A stretch of DNA of 64,000 bases from the NCBI RefSeq assembly GCF_000321225.1, contig NW_004450330.1, positions 2,942,708-3,006,707 on the forward strand, in the 5' to 3' direction. Below the pieces are notes generated by a model. That model saw only the letters and a list, made by a program, of their open reading frames with translations, searched no databases and was not told the DNA's origin. Origin of the DNA: Odobenus rosmarus divergens. Taxonomy: Eukaryota; Chordata; Mammalia; Carnivora; Odobenidae. Each line of letters opens with the position of its first letter. The first letter of the stretch is position 1. Of the stretch, positions 11,526 to 21,750 are shown one piece after another. Both the position numbers and the translations under genes were made by a program.

Positions 11526-12040
11526 ATTATGGCTAATAAACGGAGGAATAACCTATATGCATTTCAGCTACTCAGACAGGAATGATCTACAGTTGTTCCC
11601 TGGGGACAATGATGCCATAACACACTCAAGGGAGGAAAGGTACAGGACTAGACGAAATAGGCCTCCGGTGCTTTAGGCTAAGATCTTGCATAGTAAGAAA
11701 TTTATACCCCCTTGTTACAAAAAGTATTTGGGGTGACCTACAGAGATGTGTAACAAGCAGAAGAAAATAAATTGATGAGGTAATTGGAGTAAAAGGAAAA
11801 CAAGTTTAGTCTAACATAAGCACGTCAAATATAAACAGGTAGAAAATTTGGTTTTGACTATTCTGATAGGTGAATTAAAGAGAAAAATATGATCAGTTAT
11901 AAAATTCACTGTCTCTTAAGTCCTATGCTGGTGGTGGTTGGAATTTGGGGTGGGAATGGGTGATCTGCTCAGAATAGTTGTTCCTAGAACTGAAGTAAGA
12001 GAGATGTTTTTCATGCTTTCTTATAAAGGAGGAATATGTG
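11526..12040. other. Unique sequence
   Basis: No recognisable feature between the MIR fragment and a possible hAT remnant. Confidence 0.45.
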
Positions 12041-12044
12041 ATGT

Positions 12045-12215
12045 ACTATAGTGGTTTTCAGCTGGGATATGCAACAAAAGGGGACCTTTGTTAATATATA
12101 CAATTATATGTTAACATATAGAATCATAATCCCAGGCCCCAGTCTCAGGTTTATGATTGAGTAGCTCTGCATCTGTGCATTTGACAAGAGCTTCAGGTGC
12201 TTTTGACATAGACAG
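12045..12215 (+). mobile_element. Possible MER5-like hAT MITE remnant
   Basis: The left end resembles a decayed cagtggttctcaa terminus (tagtggttttcagc). The interior has a ccaggccccagtctcaggtt block and a caagagcttcaggtgctttt block like MER5A. The right terminus is not clear, so this is tentative. Confidence 0.4.
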
Positions 12216-12266
12216 GTCTACACACAGGCTTTAAAGGTCCACCCAATAAGGATAATGTTGAGTTTC

Positions 12267-12457
12267 TTTAAAAAAAAATTATTTATTTATTTGAGAGAGA
12301 GAGAGAGGGACAGAGAGCACAAGCAGGGGGAGGGGCAGAGGGAGAAGCAGGCTTCCTGCCAAGCTGGGAGCCCAATGCGGGGTTCGATCCCAGGACCCTG
12401 GGATCATGACCTGAGCCAAAGGCAGACATTTAACTGACTGAGCCACCCAGGTGCTCC
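12267..12457 (-). mobile_element. SINEC, full length
   Basis: The reversed SINEC includes a cgatcccaggaccctgggat region (B-box side) and ends in gagccacccaggtgctcc. The 14-bp TSD taatgttgagtttc is identical at 12253-12266 and 12458-12471. Confidence 0.95.
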
Positions 12458-12471
12458 TAATGTTGAGTTTC

Positions 12472-13034
12472 AAGTGCTGTTTTTCTCAACTCACTCTTCA
12501 AGAGAGGCAGTGGCAAAATGACAAAGCACAATTAAATAAAAGCAATTTTATGAGGACCGAAGAATATAGTCTGGGTACACAGCTCTCCAAGGTTCATGTC
12601 TGATCCAGTGTTAAAATTTAAAACATCAAGAGGAATTAGAAAATAGGTAACACCCTATTGTGAATTTCCCTTTAGAGTGAATGGAAGCAGGTCCCAAACA
12701 GCCCCACTGTTTGTTAGATAGACAGGCATGCAGAGGGAGTCCAGAATGCATGTGCAAAATTGTCTCTTCCTTTGATTAAATTTGATTATTCCAATCCCTA
12801 TATAGTTCACAGAGAGACTGAGATTCAGGATTGGCTTCTTGGCTTTTATTTGTTTATAGTTCCTTAGAAACTTGAAGCTTAATTTTTAAACTATGAAGTT
12901 ATCCCCAAGTGGAGATTCCTCTGAGGTTGGAATTTGGAGGATGGCCAGGAAACTCCTCCCCTTTCAATCTTCTCTTTCCATCTCCTCCCCTCCCTTCCAC
13001 CTTTCCCCCTTGGTCATTTTAGATCTTAGTTTGC
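12472..13034. other. Unique sequence
   Basis: No gene or repeat recognised. A C/T-rich stretch lies at about 12955-13015, just before the L1 block. Confidence 0.45.
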
Positions 13035-13310
13035 CTCACCCTCTTTTTATTAAACAACTTTATTGAGATATATTTGCATATCAGAAAGTTCAAAGCACAT
13101 ACTTCTATAGTTTCTAGTATATTCACAGACTAGTACAACCATCATCACAATCAACTTCAAGACTCCAAAGAAAAACCCTTACTCCTCAGCTGTCACTCAC
13201 TATCTGTGGCCCTTCCTCTCACTCCCTGGCTACCATTAATTTATTTTCTTGTCTCTGTAGATCTGCCTATTTTGGACCCTGTAGTTAAATGGAATCATAT
13301 AATTTGACCC
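13035..13310 (-). mobile_element. Old L1 3'UTR (L1M-type)
   Basis: This is the antisense 3'UTR of an old L1: aactttattgagatatattt, an acaaccatcatcacaatc block, and tggctaccattaatttattt. It is followed abruptly by ORF2 endonuclease sequence. The reverse-transcriptase region that should lie between is therefore deleted, or the two parts belong to different copies. Confidence 0.75.
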
Positions 13311-13936
13311 ATTGATTATTAAAGAGAATGTTTAATTTTCATGTTTTTATTAATTGTCCAGTTTTCCTCTTGGTCTAGTTTCATGTTATCATGGTCAGAG
13401 AAGATACTTGGTATGATTTCAATTTTCTTGAATTTTCTAAGACTTGTGGTCTAATATATGGCTATCCTAGAAAGTTTTCCATGTACACTTGAGAAGAATT
13501 CATATTCTGCTATTTTTAGATAGAATGTTCTATACGTCTGTTAGGTCCATTTGGTCCATAATTTGTTCAAATCTGCTGTTTCTTCATTGATTCTCTGTCT
13601 CAATGGTCTATCCATTGTTGAGAGTGGGGTATTAAAGTCCTCAAATACTATTGTTTGTTTCTCCTTTCTAATAGTTTTTGCTTCATATATTTAGGTGCTC
13701 AGATGTTGGGCACATATATATTTACAATTGTTATGTCCTGTTGATGGGTTGACCACTTTATTATCATGTAATGACCTTGTCTCTACCACTTTTAGTTTAA
13801 AATCTATTTTATCTGACATAAGTATAAATACCCCTGCCTCTCTCTCTCTCTCTCTTTTTGGCTACAACTTGCTTGAAACTACTTTTTCCATTCCTTCACT
13901 CTGAGTTTGTGTCTGTCTTTAAGGCAAAAGTGAAGC
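13311..13936 (-). pseudogene. Old L1 ORF2 endonuclease domain fragment
   Basis: Read on the minus strand, this encodes much of the L1 endonuclease with many stops. Near 13915 a KDRHKLRVKEWKK segment matches the start of the 'THRLKIKGW' block. It is followed by the 'SDKIDF' block and, further left, the 'DFNTPLSTMDR' block and 'EYEFFSS' block. A (CT)n run (13837-13855) has expanded inside it. The domain nicks target DNA in active L1s; this copy is dead. Confidence 0.8.
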
Positions 13937-14561
13937 AATACCCAGGGTCCTGAGGGAAAGAACAAGGTGCAGTGACAGCTGGCACCACTGAGAAGTCTGC
14001 ATATACCAGCCTTCCCTCCAACTGAAGACGACACCAACCATCCCATCGCAGGACACTTGTTTCCTTCCAAAGAGAAAACGACAGAAGAGGAAAGACCATC
14101 ATTCTCTCTCATACCTTTTTGGAGAAAGAATGGAAGCCACTGTAGCTGCAGAGGGGCCACAGGCCAGCATCCTGGTGACAAGATGTTACATGCTCCCACT
14201 ATGATATGACAGTCACCTCTGTGGTGTTCTGCCTGAAAGCCCAGAACCTCACCTTACATCAGACAAACCCTGAATTAGGTTCACTGAGAAACTGTCACAG
14301 CCCAGAGTAGTCTCAGAAGAACTGATGCATATGAAGTGGGGCCTGGCTGGGCCAAGCTTGAGAAGAATGCCTAGGGGACAGAGCCTGTGTCAATCAATGA
14401 ACCAATGTTCCATCTATGGTTTGGACAAAAGTACTGTGGAAACCTGAGAGTCTGGCATCAGAGGAAACTGAGCAAGGGGTACAGGAGCCCTCTGAACCAT
14501 CTCTGCAACTTCTCTGTAAACCTAAAATCACTTCAAAGTAAGAAGTTTATTAAAAAATAAT
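13937..14561 (+). mobile_element. Insert in old L1, probable L1M 3' end
   Basis: The flanking L1 endonuclease sequence breaks near caaaagtgaa (13927-13936) and resumes near tagtgaatctcttataagc (14563). Between them lies about 620 bp of relatively GC-rich DNA on the plus strand. It ends with ctctgcaacttctctgtaaa and an A-rich tail, like an old L1 3' terminus. The 5' two-thirds (13937-14380) does not clearly match L1 by eye. It could be diverged L1 3'UTR or a processed transcript. The site duplication is only about six bases (agtgaa). Confidence 0.5.
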
Positions 14562-15359
14562 GAAAATATAGTGAATCTCTTATAAGCAGTATTTCATTGG
14601 ATCTTGTTTTTTTATCCATTCACACATTCTATATCTTTTGAATAGAGAATTTAATCCATTTACATTTAAAGTAATTATTATTATTATTATTATTTAAAGT
14701 AGCCTCCACACCCAACATGGAGCTCAACTCAGGGCTTGAACTCACAACCCTGAGATCAATACCTGAGCTGAGATCAAGAGTCAGACACTTAACTCACACC
14801 CACCCAGTGCCCCTATAGTAATTATTGATAGGTAAAGACTTACTATTGCCATTTTGTTAATTGTTTTCTGGTTCTTTTGTATATACATTGTTCCATGTTT
14901 CTTATCCTGCTGTCTTTATTATGTTTTGATGTCATTTGGTATTAGTATGCTTTGATTTCTTTATCCTTTGTGTGTGTGTGTGTGTAATTTCTACAGGTTA
15001 TTCCCTTGTGGTGACCATGAGGCTTACATAAATATCTTAAAGTTATAATTCCCTAGTTTATTCTAATAACTTAACTTCAGAATTCCTAAATTTTACACTT
15101 TTACTTCTCCACCCCCCTCATATTTTAGGCTATTGCTGTTGCAATTTACATATTTTATAATGTATAACTAATAACAGATTATTGCAGTTATGGTCATTTT
15201 TATTATATTTTCTTAACTTTAAACCATAGTGGTAAGTTATATACCACAATTACAAATTACAGAAACTAATTTTGATTTTATATACTATAACCAGTGAGTT
15301 TTACACTAACTTTTTATGTTTTTATGATGTTAGCACCCTTTTATTTCCATTCAAAGAAC
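14562..15359 (-). mobile_element. Old L1, region between ORF1 and ORF2 endonuclease
   Basis: This continues the old L1 past the insert. It contains gaatctcttataagcagtat, the 'tccatttacatttaaagta' block (interrupted by a SINE) and a tggtgaccatgaggcttaca block. All are antisense and AT-rich. A (GT)8 run sits at 14970-14986. Confidence 0.75.
14680..14816 (-). mobile_element. SINEC, older partial copy
   Basis: An (ATT)n start leads into aagtagcctccacacccaac and a duplicated 'gagatcaa..cctgagctgagatcaagag' segment, and the copy ends in cacccagtgcccct. It lacks the GA-rich tail half. The TSD agtaattatt is at 14670-14679 and 14817-14826. It belongs to an older SINEC subfamily than most copies here. 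Confidence 0.8.
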
Positions 15360-15373
15360 TCCCTTTAGCATTT

Positions 15374-16228
15374 TTTAAAATTTTTTATTGTTATGTTAAT
15401 CACCACTCATCATTAGTTTTTGATGTAGTGTTCCATGATTCATTGTTTGTGAATAACACCCAGTGCTCCATGCAGAACGTGCCCTCTTTAATACCCATCA
15501 CCAGGCTAACCCATCCTCCCNNNNNNNNNNNNNNNNNNNNNNNNNNNNNNNNNNNNNNNNNNNNNNNNNNNNNNNNNNNNNNNNNNNNNNNNNNNNNNNN
15601 NNNNNNNNNNNNNNNNNNNNNNNNNNNNNNNNNNNNNNNNNNNNNNNNNNNNNNNNNNNNNNNNNNNNNNNNNNNNNNNNNNNNNNNNNNNNNNNNNNNN
15701 NNNNNNNNNNNNNNNNNNNNNNNNNNNNNNNNNNNNNNNNNNNNNNNNNNNNNNNNNNNNNNNNNNNNNNNNNNNNNNNNNNNNNNNNNNNNNNNNNNNN
15801 NNNNNNNNNNNNNNNNNNNNNNNNNNNNNNNNNNNNNNNNNNNNNNNNNNNNNNNNNNNNNNNNNNNNNNNNNNNNNNNNNNNNNNNNNNNNNNNNNNNN
15901 NNNNNNNNNNNNNNNNNNNNNNNNNNNNNNNNNNNNNNNNNNNNNNNNNNNNNNNNNNNNNNNNNNNNNNNNNNNNNNNNNNNNNNNNNNNNNNNNNNNN
16001 NNNNNNNNNNNNNNNNNNNNNNNNNNNNNNNNNNNNNNNNNNNNNNNNNNNNNNNATCAAGAAGATGTGGTATATATACACAATGGAATATTATGCAGCC
16101 ATCAAAAGGAATGAGATCTTGCCATTTGCAACAACGTGGATGGAACTGGAGGGAGTTATGCTGAGCGAAATAAGTCAATCAGAAAAAGACATGTATCATA
16201 TGACCTCACTGATATGAGGAATTCTTAA
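15374..16228. mobile_element. Carnivore L1 with inversion, gap inside
   Basis: The left side (15374-15520) is minus-strand carnivore L1 3'UTR. The right side (16056-16228) is plus-strand L1 sequence from the ORF2 C-terminus (the tatacacaatggaatattat block to ataagtcaatcagaaaaaga). One TSD brackets both: tccctttagcattt at 15360-15373 and 16229-16242, 14 of 14. This is a second twin-primed L1. The inversion point is hidden by the gap. Confidence 0.85.
15521..16055. other. Assembly gap, 535 N
   Basis: This is a run of 535 unknown bases. Both flanks are L1 sequence facing each other. Long reading frames that cross it are artefacts of unknown bases. Confidence 0.99.
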
Positions 16229-16242
16229 TCCCTTTAGCATTT

Positions 16243-16862
16243 CTTGTATGGCAGGTCTAGTGGTAAAGAACTCCTTCAGGCTTTGGGAAAGTCTTTATCC
16301 CTCCTTCATTTCTGTAGAATAGCTTCATGGGGTATAGTATTCTTGGTTGATGGGTTTTTTCTTTTAATATTTTGAATATATCAACCCATTCTCTCCTGGC
16401 CTGAAATATTTCAGTTGAGAAATCCACCAATAGTTTTATGGGAGTTCCCTTGTATATACTTCTCTTTTCTCTTGTTCCTTTCAAAATTCTTTTTTTTTTG
16501 TCTTCGACTTTTGACAATTTAATTATATTTTGTCTTAGTGTAGCCCTATTTGGGTTCAATCTATTTGGGATCCTTTGGACCTCATGGATTTGCATGTCCA
16601 TTTCTCTCCCCACCTTTGAACATTTGTCAGCCATTAATACTTTAAGAATATTTTCTGTCTCTTTCTCTTCTTCTGGAATTCCTATTATGCAAATATTGTT
16701 CCTTTTCATTGTGTCCTATAAGTCTTATAGACTCTTCCTCTTTTACATTCTCTTTTCTCCTTTTTGCTTCTCTGATTTCATAATTTCTAATGTCCAATCC
16801 TCCAGGTTGCTAATTCTTTTGCATGGTTGAGTCTGCTTTTGAAACTATTGAATTCTTCAGTT
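16243..16862 (-). pseudogene. Old L1 ORF1 (RRM and C-terminal domain) fragment
   Basis: On the minus strand a 150-codon frame (16709-16257) matches the L1 ORF1 protein. It starts at the RRM (MKRNNICIIGIPEEE), continues through an IQEIQR-like EVQRIPNR box and the RATLRQNIIKLSKVEDKK stretch, and reaches the C-terminal segment with the QARREW block. ORF1p is the RNA-binding chaperone of L1 particles. The coiled-coil N-terminus lies further right, beyond an insert. Staying open for 150 codons in such an old element is probably chance. Confidence 0.85.
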
Positions 16863-17377
16863 TAGGTATAACTTTTTCTATTGAAGTCTCTCAGATTGAT
16901 TTCATCCATACATAGTATATAATCTAACGTGACAAAAATCTTTGGTAACCTGCCAGGCAATGTGATTCACAGGAATACCATGCGTCTTTATGTAATTCTC
17001 CCCTCAATGATCAGGAGAGTTTCCTATTTCATATGATTGTTGCTGCATTGTCTATCCTCCAATTATCTGAAAGCTTTTGACCAGTTACAACTTTTCTGAA
17101 AACTACTTCTGCAATGGGTTACTGACAGATGTTACCCAGACACACAAACATCACAGACTTGGGTACCTGCTCAGCCATCTTCCTGTGTACCAGTATTATA
17201 TTTTTAAACTCTAGATTCCCTCCCCTCCCCTCCCCTTCCCTTTTTTCTTTTCTTCTCTTTCTTTTCGTTCCCTTTCCCTCTCTCTCTTTCTTTTTCCTGC
17301 TCTTCTTCCTTCCTTCTTTCCTTCCCTTCTTTCTTTCCTCCCTCCCTCCTTCCTTTCCTCCCTCCCTTCCTTCCTTC
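16863..17377. other. Unidentified insert in old L1 ORF1
   Basis: L1 ORF1 sequence stops near gaattcttcagtttaggtat and resumes near gatggttactattgcttagt. Only a few tens of L1 bases are missing between them. The interior (16863-17210) is not recognisable L1 or SINE, and the right third is a pure C/T tract. I find no clear target duplication. Confidence 0.5.
17211..17377. repeat. Polypyrimidine low-complexity tract
   Basis: About 165 bases are almost entirely C and T on the plus strand, in imperfect ccctc, tttctt and ccttcctt units. The repetitive reading frame through it (17129-17443) is an artefact. Confidence 0.9.
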
Positions 17378-17700
17378 GATGGTTACTATTGCTTAGTCAA
17401 ACTTTTCATTTTTTTCATGCATTGTTTTCCTGATTTTGTTTAGTTTTCTGTGTGTTCTTACATTCCACTAAACTTCTTAAGAGGATAATTCCAAATTCTT
17501 TGTCTGACAGTCTGTAGATCATTTCTTCAAGATCATCTGTTAGAGCTTTATTAGTTTCCTTCGATGATGTCATATTTACCTGCATTTTGTGATCCTTGAT
17601 TCCTTATGTTTGTGTCTGTGCATTTGAGTAATCAGGTTCCTCTTCCAGACTTTACAGGTTTGCTTTGGCAGAGATAGATCTTCAACAGTCAGATTCAAAT
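17378..17700 (-). pseudogene. Old L1 ORF1 N-terminal (coiled-coil) region
   Basis: Antisense L1 resumes with tcatgcattgttttcctgat and continues through aattctttgtctgacagtct and the gatgatgtcatatttacctg block. These match the ORF1 N-terminal part of old L1s. Many stops are present. Confidence 0.75.
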
Positions 17701-19432
17701 AGTCAACAGTTTAAGTTTTTGGGCATGTCTGCTGATAATGTCTTGGGAAAGTGGGAACTGCTATTATGATTTGTCTTGGAGTGAGGCAACTTCCAAGTTC
17801 TGAGGCCAGGGATGGGGTGGGGGTGTTCCACTGGCTAAGAATAGTAGGATAGCACAGCTGGTTTGTTTCACTACCCAAGTGAGGCTGTAGGATGGGCTCC
17901 CAGGTTGCCTGGATTCTCTGGTCAGGCTTACTAGATGGTCAGGACTGGGTACTATATTCATCAATTGATGGGGCTATGAATTATCTTTTCTGCCCTGGCT
18001 GGTCAGCAGGATGGGATCTAGGGCCTGTACAGCTCATTGTTTGGGGACCTGATTCAGGCAAAAGTGTGCACTAAATTCACTTGTCAGGTGAGGCCACAAG
18101 TTCTTCTCTGCAGAGAGGGAAAGCCACAGATGGCTGGCTCTCTGTTCAAGTGTCACTGTAAGCCAGGCTGTTGGATGGACTATGAAGCTTCCCATATGCT
18201 CTGGTTAGGCAGGCTGGAGGTTATATTCAGTGATAAGTGGGGCTACAATTTAGTTTCCCTATCTGGGCATAGTGGGAGAAGCAGCTGATAAAGTTCTTTG
18301 TTGTCTTAACTCAAGCCAACCTGTGCCCCAAATTCCCTGGCTGAAAAGGGCCACTGGTTTTGCTCTGCAAACTATTGGTTCAGCCTACCTGTGTCTTAGT
18401 TTAAGCACTACTGGGCCACACAGCTTCCAAGCATTCTTGCCAGCCCTTCTGGTCAGATAGGACAGGGAGCCACAGCAGGTGGGCTATGTCTTTGCTCCCT
18501 TGTCTGGACAGGAAGGGGAGGGGTCACTCCAGGCAACTCTCGATTTCCCAAACAGACTGTCCAGTTGGGAGGGACTGGGACTGCCCTCGGCTTTGGCTAT
18601 GGATTACTCCTCCTGCCTATGTGTAGCACAGAAACCCTCCATATCTGGTACTGGCTTTTCTCTGGAGGTGATCAGCTCTATCTACCCACCTCTCAGCTTG
18701 AGCATCGCTGTGCTACACAGCTTTTAGGTGTTCCTCTGATGAGATGTAGCCAGGAGACACTCTCCACCTTGGGCAGGGCTGTGATTCAGCTCCTTGCCTG
18801 GGCATAGACAAACCAGGCTCTAAGGCTAGCAATACTCCTCATTTGAAAATCCAAATCAAGCAGATCTGCACCCAGCTGAGTTCCCTAGTCAAAGTGCATC
18901 ACCAATGTGGTTCTTCAGATGAGCCAAACCACTGGTTGGGATTGTTACTTGAACACTGCAGGTATAAACTCAGTCAATCAAGATCCATTTGCTGGTTGTT
19001 ATGAGATCCTCCCTGCTTCTCCATCACAGTCAGATTCCCAGTGGTCAAGCCCCAGGTTCCCCTGCAATCCCCATGGAGTGAGATCAGAGTACAGGCTCCC
19101 ACAAAGCAACCTCAATGGTTGGGGGGGTGGACTGGTTGTCTCCCCCGAGTTCTCTTTTCTCACTGGAGGGCTTGGTGGCTTGGGGAAGACCTCTCCATGT
19201 GGTGCTATATTGGCTTGGGGGAGGTGCAATGAGATCAATATGTAGCCACTTCTCTTACCATTCTAATGCAGTCTGTCTTGTTTCTGTGATGCAGTGGGTT
19301 GCTTCAGACTCACCCTCATGTTCTAGGATTCTCTCAGTGATGTTCTTATCTTGAATAGTTGCTAGTTGTCCTTTTGATGGGGAGCAAAAGTCAGGAATGA
19401 TCTATGTCACCATCTTGTGACATCACTCCCCT
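17701..19432 (-). mobile_element. Old L1 5'UTR, monomer-like repeats
   Basis: This GC-richer block is typical of an old L1 5'UTR and ends (L1 start) near 19432 with the reversed gtcacaagatggtgacata type 5' terminus. A motif of the form gggct-atga/caat-...-ctgggcat recurs at 17970, 18239, 18481 and 18776, spacing about 240-300 bases. This suggests decayed tandem monomers, as seen in promoter-bearing L1 5'UTRs. Many small overlapping frames here have no protein features. Confidence 0.7.
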
Positions 19433-19435
19433 TCA

Positions 19436-21310
19436 GAAGTCTTAATTTTAATGAAGTCCAGCTTATCGGTTGCCTTGTTCATGAATAGTACTTTTGGTGT
19501 TGTATCTAAAAGTGGTCACCATAACCAAGGTACCTAGATTTTCTCCTGTTATTTCCTATGAGTTTTATAGCCTTTTGTTTTATATTTGGATCTCTGATCC
19601 ATTTTGAATTAACTTTTGTGGGGAATGGTCTGTGTCTAGATTTGTATTTTTGCAGTTGGTGTCCATTTTTTCCAGCAGCATTTGTTCAAGACACTATCTT
19701 TGCTCCATTTTATTCTTTGCTCCTTTGTTAAAGATAAGTTAACTATATTTAAAGGGGTCTATTTCTGGACTCTATTCTTTCCATTGATCTACTTCTCTAT
19801 TCTTTCACCAGTAACCACATTTTCTTGAATATTGTAGCTTTCTAGTAAGTTTTAAAGTTTGGTAGTATAGTTCTCTGAAATTTTCTGTCCCTCAATATTC
19901 TGTTGACCATTCTGGATCTTTTACCTCTCCATGTAAACTTTAGAATCAATCTGTTGATATCCACAAAGTAAGTTGCTGAGATTTTGATTGGGATTGCATT
20001 GATTCTCTATATATCAAGTGGGAAGAACTAATATATTAACAATATTAAGCCTTCCTAGGAACCGTGAATATGGAAGGTGTGTCCATTTATTTATTTATTT
20101 ACTTAATATCTTTCATCAGATTAGTTTTCTTCACATAGGTCCTGTCCATATTTTGTTAGGTTTATACCTATGTATTTAAATTTGGGGGGTGTTAATGTAA
20201 ATGGTAATGTGTTTTTAATTTCAAATTCATTTAATGCTGGTATATAGGAAATTGACTTTTATATATTAACTTTGTATTCTACAATCTTGCTATATCACTT
20301 ATTAATTCTAGGAGATTTTTGTTCTTTTGAATTTTCTATATAGATGAACATATCCTCTGCAAACAAAAAGTTTTATTTTTTCTTTCCTAATCTATATATC
20401 TTTTATTTCCTTTTCTTGTCTTATTGCATTAGCTAATACTTCCAGTATGATATCAAAAAGGAGTGGTGAGAAGCGATATCCTTTCCTTGTTACTGATCTT
20501 ACCAGGAAAGCTTTGAGTTTTTAACCATTAAGTATGATGTTAGCTGCAGGTATTTAGTAGATATTTTTGCTTAAGTTGAGGAAGTTCCCTTCTATTCCTC
20601 ATATGCTGAGTTTTTATCATGAATTGGCAATGCATTTTGTCAAATGCATTTTCTGCATTTGTTGATATGATCATGTGATTCTTTTCTTTTTTAGCTTGCT
20701 GACATGATAGATTACATTATTTTATTTTCAAATGTTGAAACAGCTTTGCATACCTGAGATAAATCCTACTTGGTCATGGTATATAATTCTTTTTATACAT
20801 TGTTGGATTTCTTTTATTCATATTTTGTTGAGGATTTTTTTTCATCTATGTTCATAAGAGATGTTGGTCTGTAGTTTTATTTTCTTGTAATATTTTTGTC
20901 TGGTTTTGGAAGTAGGATAATGGTAGTCTCACAGATTAAGTTAAGAAATAACCCCTCTGCTTCTGGAAGACATTGTAGAGAATCGGTATAATTTTTGTTT
21001 AATTTTTGGTAGAATTCACCAGTAAACCCATCTGAGCCTGGTACGGTTTCTGAAGGTTATTAATTATTGGCTCAATTTATTTAAAAGCTATAGGACTATT
21101 CAGATTATCAATTTATTCTTATGTGAGTTTTGGCAGATTGTGTTGTTCAAAGAATTGGTCCACTTCACCTAGGTTATCAAATTTGTGGGTCTAGAGTTTT
21201 TCATGATATTCATTTATTATCCTTTTAATATCCTTGGGATCTGTAGTCATGTCCCCTCCTTAATTTTTGATTTTAGTAATTTGTGTCCTCTCTCTTTTCT
21301 TAGTGTAGCT
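19436..21310 (-). pseudogene. Second old L1: ORF2 C-terminal and RT region
   Basis: Another minus-strand L1 begins inside ORF2 directly at the 5' end of the first. Reading leftwards on the minus strand it covers the RT palm and thumb. The catalytic box (20349-20363) reads as FAEDM, so the first aspartate has changed to glutamate. Stops and frameshifts are frequent. The stretch continues rightwards into the RT fingers (cccatctgagcctggtacgg, equivalent to the P-G-P-D-G turn region). Confidence 0.85.
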
Positions 21311-21327
21311 AAAGGTTTATCGATTTT

Positions 21328-21525
21328 TTTTTTAAGATTTTGTTTATTTGTTTGACAGAGAGAGACACAGCGAGAGAGGGAACACAAGCTGGGGGAGTGG
21401 GAGAGGGAGAAGCAGGCTTCCCGCAGAGCAGGGAGCCCAATGTGGGGCTTGATCCCAGGACCCTGGGACCATGATCTGAGCCGAAGGCAGATGCTTAACG
21501 ACTGAGCCACCCATGCACCACCCAA
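21328..21525 (-). mobile_element. SINEC, full length, inside old L1
   Basis: It starts with a T-run and aagattttgtttatttgttt, then a GA-rich part, and ends in gagccacccatgcacca. The TSD aaaggtttatcgatttt (21311-21327) and aaaggtttattgatttt (21526-21542) matches 16 of 17. Confidence 0.95.
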
Positions 21526-21569
21526 AAAGGTTTATTGATTTTATTGATCTTTTCAAAGAACCACCTTTT

Positions 21570-21735
21570 TTTTTTTTTTTGACAGAGAGAGAGCAAGAGA
21601 GCAGGGGGAGCAGGAGAGGGAGAAGCAGGCTCCCCGCTGAGCAGGGAGCCTGATGCGGGACTCGATCCCAGGACCCTGGTATCATGACCTGAGCCGAAGG
21701 CAGCCATTTAGCCAACTGAGCCACCCAGGTGCCCC
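21570..21735 (-). mobile_element. SINEC, lacking the usual AT-rich tail
   Basis: The poly(T) abuts gacagagagagagcaagaga directly, without the aaagattttatttattt block that other copies carry. The head ends in gagccacccaggtgcccc. The 15-bp TSD aaagaaccacctttt is identical at 21555-21569 and 21736-21750. It lies 28 bp from the end of the previous SINE's right TSD and is independently inserted. Confidence 0.94.
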
Positions 21736-21750
21736 AAAGAACCACCTTTT

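Noticed and set aside
13879..14199. 106-codon minus frame crossing an L1/insert junction
   Set aside because: Its C-terminal end (KDRHKLRVKEWKK) is old L1 endonuclease and the remainder comes from the insert on the opposite strand, so it is a chance fusion.
15272..16178. Long frames on both strands (191-280 codons)
   Set aside because: They exist only because 535 unknown bases contain no stop codon.
16257..16709. 150-codon minus frame as a candidate gene
   Set aside because: It matches L1 ORF1 RRM and C-terminal domain, lacks the coiled-coil start, and sits in an old broken L1.
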